From contig OX352773.1 of NCBI GenBank assembly GCA_947095535.1, forward strand, positions 126,744,830 to 126,808,829: a stretch of DNA of 64,000 bases, read 5' to 3'. Positions 22,105 through 32,659 of this stretch are shown here, piece after piece. The notes under the pieces are model-generated. The model was not told the DNA's origin. It was given only the letters and a program-made list of their open reading frames with translations, and did not search any database. Made by a program: the position numbers and the translations under genes. Within the stretch, counting starts at the first letter, position 1. Each line of letters opens with the position of its first letter. The DNA comes from Poecilobothrus nobilitatus. Lineage: Eukaryota; Arthropoda; Insecta; Diptera; Dolichopodidae.

Positions 22105-23676
22105 ATATAATAACGAGGAAGAATACAGTTGCCTTTGTCAACTCTTAAATACCCGTACGAACCATTAGTATGTTCACAGCCTGTCACTCTGCTCACAATA
22201 TTATTTTTTTAATATTTTAGTATTTTAAAATAATTTGGGTGAATTTTATAATTTCTAGAACTATGCGTTGTACATATATTCAAACTATATGTTTATATGT
22301 ACATTCTTCAAAAGCAGATTCTAACCTTTCACATAACGATTATCAATCCAAAACTTTTTCAAATATTCTATAGTACCATTTAATACTAAGCGGTAAATGT
22401 ATATTAAATTTACTTAGTACAAAATAGTAAATATAATTTTAAATATTATATTATATTATATTTAAATATTCTATTGACAGAATAATTTCTTATAAGTACA
22501 ATAAAATACATATATGTATGTAAATACGGCGCTATATAATATACATCTATACTTTTATCATTCATTCACTAGTGACATATACGATATGTAAATAAACATG
22601 ATATTATATAAGTATGTATATATATTAATATCATATAAATAAAAATTCTTCAAGCAACCGTTATGTTGTTTATTTATTTACATTTTTATGTACTACGCAT
22701 TATATCCTCAACAATTTCAAATTATCGAGTAAAACAAAATGGAAAAAATTCGTTAAAGAAATTTGTTAGAAAATTTGGAAAAATCAAGTTAAACTTTCGT
22801 CAATTATAAAGTAACCCTATATTATTAAAAAAAGTTGTTAACAGAAGTAAAAGTATAATGTTGAAGCTTTAATTTTTGTGTATTACTTCAAAAAAATTTT
22901 AACAGGTGTTCAAGTTACAGGTGTTTAAAAATAGGAAATTTTCAGTTTTCGACCCCTTACAGCTCCTAAACGAGGAGTGATACAAAAAAAATTTTTGAAA
23001 TGACTCATAATTATTTTCAAAGACCTAACTTCAGTCAAAATTTCAAGTTTCCAACTAAAACCGTTTAGAAGATGGTTGAAGGATTTTGCAAAATTTGAGT
23101 TTCACATAATGGTAAATTAAGACACCGTATGCCACAAATATATATTTATTGTATATACACTTTTAAAGCTAATAAAAGTAGTAATCGTTTGGCGTTTTCA
23201 AAATGAAGACATACTTTATACAACTTGTGCTATAACAATTTAAATATAGAGCTTTTTTGAACTTTTGGGGAGTTGTAGCTCCGTAACGGGTGGGGCTACA
23301 AAACAAAGTCATTAAAAATAAAATTAATATTTTTGTGAGATCTATCAGTAGTTAAAATTTCATAGCTCTATTGCAAAAAAAATGTGGGGATCTAAAAGTG
23401 AGATGTTCGAGAGCTACCCTAAGGCTTGGTCCAAACTCAACCAAAAAAAATAGGGAACCTACAAATTACTCCCAGAATATTTTATGTAAATTTCAAGATT
23501 TTAGCTTTCTTAGTTTTTGAATTAGCGTGCTGACGGACGGGCGGACATGGCTCAAAAGTCTTAACATTTTTTTCTGATCCGATCCATACCTTTGAAGGTA
23601 TATCTAGCTCGCTTATTTCGAGGTGTTACAAACGGAGGAGTAATTTTATTATACCCGATCCTATCGTACGGGTATA
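22105..23676 (+). mobile_element. HINE-2 copy 2, inserted in the gypsy leader
   Basis: About 1.57 kb is present here and absent from the matching leader at 28,250. Near the left end (22,149) lies ATACCCGTACGA; at the right end ATACCCGATCCTATCGTACG, continuing GGGTAT, forms a hairpin (stem ATACCCG/CGGGTAT) that includes TCGTACGGGTAT, the reverse complement of the left motif. Subterminal inverted repeats plus a 3' hairpin are the layout of DINE-1/Helentron-associated elements. A decayed GGAC/GGGC microsatellite is at 23,533-23,547. No open frame is present. Confidence 0.65.
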
Positions 23677-23750
23677 AAAACTCAAAAAAAAAAGGATATA
23701 GCAACTTTTCAAATGAAAAGAGACTAAAATTGCTTAATGTCTAAGTTAAG
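23677..23750 (+). repeat. Gypsy leader remnant, first block
   Basis: The sequence ATATAGCAACTTTTCAAATG and following bases match 28,275-28,340, the 5' untranslated leader of the complete gypsy. It ends near 23,750 where unrelated sequence and then LINE-C copy 2 begin; the gag and pol genes are absent from this block. Confidence 0.7.
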
Positions 23751-23759
23751 CCTTTAGCT

Positions 23760-24830
23760 TAGTTTTTACTATTAAGAAAGAGAAAAAAAAATATTTTATA
23801 TATTTAGTTTTTTGTACTTCGTTAAAATTAAATTAATTATGATAGTTAAAGTTATTTTTATTTTATGTATGTAAAATGAGTCAATGCTTTTAATATGGTT
23901 TTTTTTTTTTCTTTTTATCACATAATACTTTTGCTAAATTTTTTTTACTTAGAGTTTATAGTTAGTTAATTATGTAAAAAAAAAACAAACAACAACAAAG
24001 GAAATATTATTATTAATAAATTATGTCAATGTTTTACGATTGTTTAAGAATGTTGTGTAATTTAGATTTGTAAGCATTTTTTGAAATTGTGTCACAGAAA
24101 AGGTTGTCGAATCGATTAAATAATATGCAACAACTGTTTGTGGGTTCGTTTTTCCCATATTTAGTTCTATGTGTTGTTTCAATTAAAAATTTGGTATATC
24201 TTGTAGGCCTGACGTTATTGTTGACTTTGATTTTATCTTTAATAAAATCGACATTAGTCTTTTTGGATAAGACATCAAATGTAAAGTTGTTAGATAGTAA
24301 GATTCTACGGGAACTTAAACTAAGTAAATTGACTAACTGCAGCCTGTCATTGTATGATGGAAGGTTATAAAAGTCTTTGGGATTATGTAGATGTCTTAAA
24401 GCAAAGAGGAGGAACCACTTCTGGATTGATTCAATTCTTGTACTATGAATAAGAAAGGCTGGATTCCAGATAATGCTACCGTTTCTTAAACTGTGCGTAC
24501 AAGTAAGCAATATAAAGTTATTGTTACCCAGATATTGTTAAATTCTCTTGCTCTTCTTTTGATAAAACCTAGCATTTTGTTAGCTTTTGATAACATTGAT
24601 TTATAGTGGAAATTATAATTCAGTTTGTTATCCAAAACCATTCCCAAACCTGTAATATGATCCACACATTCTAGGTTGCAGTTTTGTATGGAATAATTAT
24701 GCATCAATTTGGATTTTTTCCGTGAAAAGGTCATAGTATAGCACTTACTAACGTTGAGATCTAGCATGTTGTCAGATCACCATTTTTCTAAGCACTTCAA
24801 TTTTGATTGAAGAAAACAGCAATCAGTATC
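23760..24830 (-). pseudogene. LINE-C copy 2, 3' end
   Basis: The post-RT region of LINE-C is on the minus strand. The frame 24,034-24,510 (158 codons) reads SIIWNPAFLIHSTRIESIQK, FLLFALRHL and a C-terminal TRYTKFLIETTHRTKYGKNE; 24,486-24,767 adds LNVSKCYTMTFS and LGMVLDNKLNYNFHY upstream. The two overlap out of frame near 24,500. The 3' UTR is A/T-rich with poly-A runs to about 23,760. The catalytic RT core is missing: the copy is 5' truncated and joined to Helitron ends at about 24,870. The 24,590-25,190 part matches 12,720-13,330. Confidence 0.8.
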
Positions 24831-24869
24831 ATTCTAGCATAAGTAAGGTGGGCAACATCTGATAAGAAA

Positions 24870-25190
24870 TTCTAAAGATCACTTATATATAACTTTACTT
24901 ATATACTTTACTTCTATATAACTTTGTAAAGATCTTGCACTTCACTTGTTAAGTTATTTTGGATTTTTGTATAACCTCCAATGAATTATTTTCGTCCGAC
25001 ATTGTGTTTAAAAATTTGTTACTTAATTCATCCAATTTATGATTTAAAGTTTTCATAAAGCCAATAAAATACTCCGGACAACGCCGAGTACTCTGCTAGT
25101 TATGTTATATTAACGCAGAAACAAAAGTTAGTAATTTTTATTTCATACAGCCTATAAAATACTTCGGACAACGCTGGACACTCTGCTAAT
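24870..25190 (+). mobile_element. Two stacked Helitron-H 3' ends
   Basis: Same arrangement as 13,205-13,333. The hairpin TACTCCGGACAACGCCGAGT lies at 25,070-25,089 with CTAG at 25,096-25,099; a second hairpin (CTTCGGACAACGCTGGA) near 25,162 is followed by CTAA near 25,187. A new Helitron-H 5' end starts only about 17 bases later. Confidence 0.7.
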
Positions 25191-25206
25191 ATTATATATT
25201 ACCCAA

Positions 25207-27589
25207 TCTAATAAAAGAAATTCTGTTTGTTTGTTTGTGCCCTTTTCACGTAAAGATCACCAGTTCGATTGCAAGCCAACTTTGCATGAACAATTCTACA
25301 ACCCTGAAAGGAGTTATAGGCTTTATAACGCTTCAGTTTATTAATCCATTGCGGTCCGAGAGCATTGCAATATATTAACCGGGTTCAGCCCGGCGAGCTT
25401 CCAAAAAATTTTTGTTTCCGATTCATGTCCAATTTTGTATGATGATTTTGTGGTCTAAAAAAAGCCTGACAAACATTTTTATAAAGTTCCGGTAACCCGT
25501 TTGGGCACGAAAGCCGACAAAATTCATTTAATATTTTTGTTGTCCTGCTTAAACGGTTTAATCAATTGGTTTCAAAACTTGGACAACTATTGCTCTATAT
25601 TAGAAAAGCTCACTAAGTTAATTTTGTTACGATCCGTTAACCCGTCTGGGCACCAGGGCTCAATAAAATTTTTTAATTTCTTTGTTGTTGAGTTTAAACA
25701 GTTTGATCAATTGAGTTGAAAATTTACAAAAGTTTAGCTCTTTTACCACAGAAGCTTACTAAGTTGATTTCATTACGATTCATTAACCTGTTTCGGTAAA
25801 AGGGCTCAATAAAGTTTTTAATTTCTTTGTCGTCGCGCTTAAACGGGTAGACCAGTTGAGTTGATAATTTAGAAAAGGTTAGTTCTTTTACCACAGAAGA
25901 TCACTAAGTTGATTTGGTTACGATCGTTTAACTCGTTTCGGCACCAAGGCTCAATAATATTATTTAATTTCTTTGTTTTCGAGTTTAAACAGTTTGAACA
26001 ATTGAGCTGAAAATTTACAAAAATGTAGCTCTTCACAACAGAAGCTTACTAAGTTCATTTGGTTACGATACATTAATCCGTTTCAGCATCAGGCTTCAAT
26101 GAAATTTTTTAATTTATTTGTAGTCGCGCTTGAACGGGTAGACCAATTGAGTTGAAAATTTAGAAAAGTTTAGCTCTTTTACCACAGAAGCTTACTAAGT
26201 TGATTTGATTACGATCCATTAACCTGTTTCGGTAAAAGGACTCAATAAAATTTTTTAATTTCTTTGTCGTCGCGCTTGAACGGGTAGACCAATTGAATTA
26301 ATAATTTACAAAAGTTTAGAACTTTTACCACAGAAACTCACTAAGTTGATTGGGTTACGATATATTAATCCGTTTTAGCATCACGCCTCAATAAAATTTT
26401 CAATTTTTTTGTTGTCGTGCTTAATCGGTTTGACCAATTGAAAATTTTGCACAAGTATGTCACTTTAACACAAAACCTCATTCAAATAATTTTGTCGTGA
26501 TACAGTTACCCATTTCTGCACGATAGACTGCCAAATAAAACTTTTTGTTTCTAATTGGTGTCTAATTTCACAGGATGGATTTATGGTTCTAAATAAAGTC
26601 TGTGACAGATTTCTGCGAATGTTCGTTAACCCATTTGCGCACGAGTACCTATTAAAAATATTCTGCCCAATTTTCTATACTGTTATTATTATTTAAAAAA
26701 TATTTCCACCACTCTTTTACTTTTGTCTATACTGTTTTTAAAATTCCATAAAAAGCTTTTAATGCAAATTCTAATATATAATAGTAATTAAAATAACCTA
26801 ATTAAGTATCTTAAGAATACTGTGCTAAAGTTTTAACAACATAACATTTTCGGCAGTTATTAAAAAGCAGAAATAATCTCGTCCATACGACAATCATTAT
26901 GGACGTTTATTTGTCGTCATTTAGAAATTCATTACTAACATGTGGTGTACCTATATAAGATGTATGTGTATAATAATATATTTCCAAAAAATATCATTGA
27001 AATATGTAGATACTATATCTGTAATGTACGTATACCTAAAAATGAAAAACTCAAAAATGAGTAAAACTGTGCTTAAGTTGCTTTAAACTGTGTTAAGCAA
27101 ATTCTGAGATGTATGCATTTTAAAAGAAACTTTTTCAAAATTTGAAAAGCTGTGGGTGCTGTAGGATGTCCAACGGTGAGGGTACATAAAAAAGTTCTGC
27201 TACAACATTACTCTTCTAAGAGACCTATGCAAACGGACGGACAGAGTAAAATTAACAGCAAATTTTTAAAAATGTGCTTCTAAGGATAATTCTTAAAAAC
27301 ATGACGTGCATTACTTACGAAAAAAAATGTATTACATTATGATTTTTTATAATTGAAATGCGATATTGAATTTCGGTATCAGCGAATATATTGTGGAAAC
27401 TAAATTGTCGCTAATAGTATACTCAATAGATTACTGATTCCTTTAAATATTTTTTGTAAACGAATTGTCTCTAATTCTTCGCCCTATTTATTCAGTTTGC
27501 TAAAAAATATTTAATGAAATGTAATTAAATGATAATAATTAAATGTAGTAAAAATTAAAATATTAACACCAGCAACTGTAAATGCATAT
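25207..27589 (+). mobile_element. Helitron-H copy 5, 5' part (continues at 34,227)
   Basis: This is the longest Helitron-H copy. It starts TCTAATAAAAG at 25,207 after an A, has the (GTTT)n block, then a central tandem array and a unique 3' body. It is interrupted at 27,589 (TGCATAT) by the complete gypsy element and resumes at 34,227 with sequence matching the uninterrupted copy 1 at 7,400-7,440, though the terminal hairpin is not reached. No protein is encoded. Its relative, copy 4, shares the gypsy insertion site. Confidence 0.75.
25480..26430 (+). repeat. Central tandem array, 145-146 bp units
   Basis: The landmark TTACGAT falls at 25,627, 25,773, 25,918, 26,063, 26,209 and 26,355, giving spacings of 146, 145, 145, 146 and 146. 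Each unit has TTACGATCCATTAACC-like sequence, a CTCAATAAAATTTTTTAATT block, and a GGTAGACCAATTGAGTTG block. About six and a half units are present. Confidence 0.9.
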
Positions 27590-28148
27590 TGTAATATGCC
27601 ATTCCAATTTATTATTGTTTTACTTTCAATAAGTAATAAGTATAAGTAGGTTAAAGTATAATGCAACATATGGTTTACATATATTATTTTCATTTTGTTA
27701 TTTTTAAAAATTAAAAACAATAACTACGTCATTTTTAAATTTATGAAAGTAGAACTAATTGCAAAGAAAAAGATATAAATTATTGAATGAATTTAGTTCT
27801 TCTTTTTAAAAGACCTTAAATATTTTGTAAATGCTGGTTTGCATTGCCAGCATGACCTATTTTTGTAAATTCTATTCTTTTGAATATGTAAGAAAATAAG
27901 TTATAAAAGTCTTTTCAATAATAGATATGTGCATTAGAAGTTAAGAGGTTGAAGTGCAAAGATGTACTTTTAACTGCTAAAATAATAATCATGTAATAGT
28001 GGAATAATAGTGTAAAATTAGAACTAAAATAATTAAAAATATATTATAGAATGGATATATAATAAAAAGCATTATTAACAATATAAACAATTTTACTTAT
28101 TCATTCATAACATACTTACTTACAAAATAATATTCAAAAAACTTTATA
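27590..28148 (+). repeat. 5' LTR of the gypsy element
   Basis: This direct repeat of 33,636-34,226 starts TGTAATATGCCATTCC and ends CTTTATA, where the 3' LTR keeps the canonical CA. Small indels distinguish the two LTRs (for example extra bases near 28,035-28,060), so the insertion is not recent. Confidence 0.85.
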
Positions 28149-28165
28149 TTGATATCAGGTGGGTA
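28149..28165 (+). promoter_or_regulatory. Primer-binding site (putative)
   Basis: TTGATATCAGGTGGG directly follows the 5' LTR, the position of the tRNA primer site for minus-strand DNA synthesis. The homologous site in the first block reads TTGTTATCAGATGTGGG. Both have drifted from a TGG start. Likely a tRNA-Leu-type site; the exact tRNA is not settled. Confidence 0.5.
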
Positions 28166-28474
28166 TAGAATATGAATTCTATACACCAAAACAGTGTTAG
28201 TTATTGAAAAAAAAAAATTGAGAAGTATACATAAGTAATAAATTAGTAAAATAAAAAAAATTTAATAAAAACTCAAAAAAAAAAAAGGGTATAGCAACTT
28301 TTCAAATGAAAAGAGACTAAAATTGCTTAATGTCTAGCTGAGTTGGCAGACAGTATCCATATTAAAAAAAAAAAAGTTTAAAAGTGAAACTGCAACTTTA
28401 AAGCGGGGGCCCAGAGCGCCGTTTTAATTCTTCATATAATAAAAAGAAAACAACATTAAAGCGTTTTTATTAAA

Positions 28475-28681
28475 ATGGGTTCCGCACAGAGCGTAGTCCA
28501 GTCTTTAAAGAACAGCACAGAAGAAAATTTAAAGGAAGTTTGTGACAGTGGTCATCCTATACGACTTATTAAAGAGGATCATCATCAAAAAAGTAAGAGC
28601 ATCCCAAGACATGTAAGCCGTTTAAAAAAAAGTAAGTCAAAATTCTTTACAAAAAAAGGGAAAAAACAAACTAAAAATTAA
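28475..28681 (+). CDS. Small basic ORF with N-myristoylation-like start, in gypsy leader
   Basis: This 68-codon open frame begins MGSAQSVVQSL. Glycine at position 2 and serine at 6 fit the MGxxxS pattern of N-myristoylated proteins. The C-terminal half is strongly basic (SRLKKSKSKFFTKKGKKQ), which would favour membrane or nucleic acid binding. It lies between the PBS and the gag remnant, upstream of the first gag-like residues by about 350 bases. It could be the surviving N-terminus of Gag (a matrix-like segment) separated by later damage, a short upstream ORF of the element, or chance. The intact frame and clear composition argue against pure chance. I do not recognise a named family. Confidence 0.5.
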   Translation: MGSAQSVVQSLKNSTEENLKEVCDSGHPIRLIKEDHHQKSKSIPRHVSRLKKSKSKFFTKKGKKQTKN

Positions 28682-29012
28682 TAAAAAAAAGAAAACTATG
28701 TATATATAATATATTTTGTAATATGGAAAATTTGCAAAAAAACAATTTTTAATTTTTAATATTTTCAAAAAAAAAAAAAAGGAAGGAAAAATTAATTTTT
28801 TTCATATAAAATAAAAGAATAAGAATATTATATTTTAAAGAAAAGAATATTTCACTTGTAGAAGAGAAGGAAAGAAAAGGTTAAATTTCTACTAAAACTT
28901 TTATGATACCAAAAAATTAAATATTTCTTAAGAGATTTTTAAATTATAAATCTACAAATTGTAAAGGTTTCATTGTAAATGAAACCTTTAACCTAATTGT
29001 AAAAAAAAGTCT

Positions 29013-29492
29013 TTGTCCTTGTTTTTTTGTATGAACCTCAATTTAAGAACAAGAAAAATTCCTAAACCAGTCCCTGTGCCTATTTCTCGTTCTCTACCAA
29101 AGCTTTTGCCTACTGTTACAGTAAATACAGGTACTGAAGTTATAAACCTAGAGAAAATGACTGAAAGAATAAAAGGTACGAATTCAAACCACAAAACTCT
29201 ATTCGATATTGATCGGGTAAACAAAATGATTCCCGTGTTCAGTGGAGATTCTACCGAGTTTCATAGATTTATACAACTCGCGGAAATACAATACGAAAGA
29301 GCGAGGAAGGATGACAATTTATTAGACTTTATGGAAGTCATTCTCTCTAAAATTTCAGGGCGCGCATATAACGCCACAATACGATACCAGAAGTTTGATA
29401 ACTGGGAAGACTTTAAGAATTCACTTACAGAAAAATTTTCCAAAACGAGATCAGCCCAAATAATTCAGTTAGACATATTCTCTATTGGATGA
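29013..29492 (+). pseudogene. Gypsy Gag remnant (capsid-like)
   Basis: This 159-codon frame has a proline-rich start (PKPVPVPISRSLPKLLP), then a capsid-like segment with IPVFSGDSTEFHRFI, DFMEVILSKISGRAYN and WEDFKNSLTEKFSKTRS. The hydrophobic-P-x-F-(S/D)G-D start followed by a helical block is typical of insect Ty3/gypsy Gag. The frame ends at a stop just after the capsid. No CCHC zinc knuckle follows, so the nucleocapsid was lost in a deletion that also took the front of the protease. Confidence 0.7.
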
Positions 29493-29570
29493 ATTGAATA
29501 TAGCTTCTGTTAAAGATTCGATGACCAACAACGTATACAAGCTATACATGAGTTAAATGAATCCATAGTA

Positions 29571-29909
29571 GTGAAAGACTTTTTGAATGAAACTAAAGCA
29601 ATTATCGATTATGGTAATGATCAAACTATTTTTAATTTTAATGACTTGGAAGTTCCGATAAAATTCCAAACACAAAATAAAGTTGTGGTAATACCACCAC
29701 GTACGGAAAAATTTATTAAATACGGTCCTGCTACAATTGAGGAAGAATCCATTACAATGTTAAATTCCAAGAATTACAAAGAAAATGGCATATTTATTAC
29801 CAATACTATCGTAAAACCGGAAAACGGTTACTTGTATTTTAGTGTTATAAACGTAAATGAAAAGCCATATAAATTATGCAATGAATCCAGCCATTGGTGC
29901 AGTGGTTGA
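29571..29909 (+). pseudogene. Gypsy Pol, protease-RT linker
   Basis: This frame covers the region between protease and RT of gypsy Pol (VVVIPPRTEKFIKYGPATI, then ENGYLYFSVINVNEKPYKLCN). The protease active-site DTG/DSG is not present. The host protein stops at LCN (about 29,883); the last few residues and the stop belong to the inserted SINE. The reading resumes after the SINE at about 30,183 with QKLEINFTPIKNFN in the same sense. Confidence 0.7.
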
Positions 29910-30182
29910 CGCACCGCTTCTCATTCATAAGGGAATGAGAGGTCTCGGGTACGATTCCCGGCTATACAATTTCCCGGCATTACAATAATTATAATATAAT
30001 AAAAAATAATAATATTGATATATCGCAATATATAAATACTTTATATATCATAATAACTCGTACACCCCACATTCCCCCACACCCCATTACACCCCCCAGG
30101 AAACAGAGCTTATAGCTACCTGGCACATTTATGTACCACGGTACCTGGATATAAATAAATAAATAAATAAATTATGCAATCA
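29872..30182 (+). mobile_element. tRNA-derived SINE in gypsy pol, with TSD
   Basis: The head at 29,884-29,968 has an A box (TTGGTGCAGTGGTTGACGC) and a B box-like GGGTACGATTCCC, with a strong anticodon-arm-like stem CTCATTC/GAATGAG between. A C-rich body (ACACCCC runs) follows, and the tail is (AATA)n at 30,152-30,172. The sequence AAATTATGCAAT occurs on both sides (29,872-29,883 and 30,171-30,182), a 12 base or longer target duplication. Its tail repeats resemble the (AATA)n tail of LINE-A copy 1, so LINE-A may supply its enzymes; that is inference. Confidence 0.85.
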
Positions 30183-31311
30183 AAAATTAGAAATAAATTT
30201 TACTCCTATTAAAAATTTTAATATATATACGTTAGCTCAAGCTAAAACTACAAATTTAATAGAAAATCGGTTAGAAAATTTAAGTAAATAATTAGATCTA
30301 TCTCATCTTAATTCAGAAGAAAAAACATCCATCATAAATATATGCTGAGAATATATCCAATTATTCTACTTAGAGGGTGATAAATTGACTTGTACAGAAA
30401 CTATTAAACATGAAATAAATATACAATCTGATAAACCAGCCGTTAACGTTAAACCGTATAGACTGCCTGAAATTTATAAATCTGAAATAAAAAGACAAGT
30501 TGATGAAATGTTGAAATGAAGGGGTAGTACAACATAGTAAAAATTCTTGGAAGGGTCCGTTATTAGTCATTCCTAAAAAACCAGATACTAACGGTAATAA
30601 AAAATGGCGCATCGTGGTTGATTACCGAAAATTGAATGAGATCACCATAAGTGATGTATATCCCCTGCTAAATATCGAAGAAAAATCCGTCTCCTAGAAA
30701 TCCGTTGTTTTGTGTACCTAGATAATATAGATAATTATATTTAGATACCTAGATAATTATCTATGGTAAAAATCTCGTAGATCACAATCAAAATTAATTC
30801 AAGTACTTGAAGCATTAACGAAATATAATTTAAAATTGCAACCTAATAAACGCAAATTTTTATATAAAGAAGTGCTATATCTTGGCCATGTTAAAGGGTA
30901 ACTGAAAAGAGTATTAAACTAAAATAAATACAATATTAAATATAGTTCCAGCCCAAAATCAAAAAGCCGTAGAATCTTTTCTAGGTTTCATTGGATATTA
31001 TCGTAAATTCATACCAAAATTCTCATCTATTATATAGCACAACCACTAAATAAGTTGTTAAAAAAAGATGCTAAATTTGTTTGAGATGAATTTTGCGATG
31101 AGTCCTTTAAAAATTTCAAAAAAGCAATAGCCGAATATCCGGTATAGTATCCTAATTTCGAAAAAGAATTTTACCTCACTACTGATGCGAGCGATACAGC
31201 TTTAGGTACCGTTATCGCAACAAAGATTAGAACACTAGAAAATTCACAGTAGTTACCGACCATAAACCCCTGGCCTGAATTTTTAATATTAATAATCCAA
31301 CTTCTAGAAGT
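30183..31311 (+). pseudogene. Gypsy reverse transcriptase and RNase H remnant
   Basis: With frameshifts and stops I read NVKPYRLPEIYKSEIKRQVD near 30,447, then KKPDTNGNKKWRIVVDYRKL near 30,578, the fingers of gypsy RT. The sequence then jumps from the ISDVYPL region to LEALTKYNLKLQPNKRKF near 30,808, so the part with the YxDD catalytic box is deleted and replaced by short AT repeats. FLGFIGYYRKFIPKF is near 30,980, and an RNase H start FYLTTDASDTALGT near 31,170. No catalysis is possible. Confidence 0.8.
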
Positions 31312-31923
31312 ATGCGCTGGCGCATTAAATTAGAAGAATACGATTATTGTGTTATCCATAAATCAGGTAACTTAAATGCAGATACATTATCAAGATTAGA
31401 AATATCTAATATAAATGTGATTACTAGATCACAAAATAACAAAATCAATAAACTCAATGGTGTCGAAAATAAAAATTCTAACAATTTTAAAAATAAAAAT
31501 TCCAATTTGGATACAAATAATATATTTAAAAACATTACATCAAACGTTACATTAACAGCAAATCAAGACGTAACATCAAATAATAAACTTTATCAAAACA
31601 TAATCGAAAATGCAGTTACTACTCTTATAAATCCTACGGAAGTTAAAGCTATTTTAGAAGAGTTTCACCTCAGTCCTCTCGGTGGACACGAAGGTGTAAA
31701 TCGTACATTACAAAGACTTAAACAAAGATTTTATTTTAAAAATATTAAAGAAATTGTAATAAAATATATATCTTCTTGCGAAATATGTCAGAAGAATAAA
31801 TTAAGCTTCAAAACTAAAATACCAATGAAAATAACAGATACTCCTAACAAACCTTTTGAAAAAATTGCTTTAGATATAGGGCCATTATCTATTTCCGAAT
31901 CGGGAAATATTTATATATATTAA
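31312..31923 (+). pseudogene. Gypsy RNase H end and integrase N-terminus
   Basis: This 203-codon frame begins MRWRIKLEEYDYCVIHKSG and NADTLSRL, the end of RNase H. An asparagine-rich spacer follows (residues ~40-95), then the integrase zinc-binding domain: H in EEFHLSPLGGH, second H two residues after GG, and C-x2-C in SSCEICQ, an intact HHCC set. It ends at ALDIGPLSISESG with the first catalytic aspartate (LD). A stop after IYIY splits the core. Confidence 0.8.
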
Positions 31924-31979
31924 CGTTTCAAGATTTCCTCACTAAATTTCTATTAGCTATTCCTATTCCTAACCAGGAA

Positions 31980-32396
31980 GTGATCACGGTAACCGATGCT
32001 TTTGTACGGAAGGTCATTTGCATTTTTGGTACTCCAAAAATAGTTTTAACTGATCAAGGTACTAATTTTATGTGTGAAGTATTTAAAAGAACTTGTTCAC
32101 TATTAAAAATCAAAAAGATAAACAAATCCAGTTATCATCCGGAATCCAATGGTTCCCTAGAAAAAGCGCATCGTTCTTTGGGAAACTATTTGCGTTGTTA
32201 TGCAAATAAAGACCTTGATATATGGGATACTTGGTTAGACTTTGCAATTTTTGCAAATAATAGAACTCCTAGTACTTCAACAAAATTTTCGCCGTATGAA
32301 ATACTATTTGGTATAAAACCTGAATTACCGTCAGCCATATCTAAAACTATTGAACCTTTATATAATATCGACGAACCTTTATATAATATGTTCTAG
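31980..32396 (+). pseudogene. Gypsy integrase catalytic core, second half
   Basis: This frame contains the second catalytic aspartate (VLTDQGTNFMCEVF) and the glutamate region (SSYHPESNGSLEKAHRSL), followed by FANNRTPSTSTKFSPYEILF, the usual end of the core. Together with the previous frame the D,D,E triad is complete, separated by one stop. A short direct duplication (LYNIDEP) near 32,355-32,385 and a stop end the frame. The C-terminal part decays in 32,397-32,660. Confidence 0.8.
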
Positions 32397-32659
32397 ATTT
32401 AATATCACGTCTTCAAAATAGTTATACCGAAGCCAGAAATAACTTAATTAAATCCAAATAAATAAACAAAAAAATCTATGATAAGAATACTCGATTACTA
32501 GACATTATTGTAGGATATAAAGTTTGGTTACTTGATACAGTAAAGAAAAATAAAAAATGAACCGCATGTTATCTAAGGCCTTACGAAGTCATAGAAATAA
32601 ACTCTCCAGAAAATACCACTATTAAAATTGGTTGGTAAAAAAGTTAGTTCATAATAATC

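Noticed and set aside
22149..23676. Cut-and-paste DNA transposon with short terminal inverted repeats
   Set aside because: The inverted motifs are subterminal, the right one is part of a hairpin, no target duplication is seen against the empty site at 28,250, and GTCC-type core sequence fits a HINE/DINE element better.
30000..30130. C-rich block as a regulatory element
   Set aside because: It is the body of the SINE between its tRNA-like head and (AATA)n tail.
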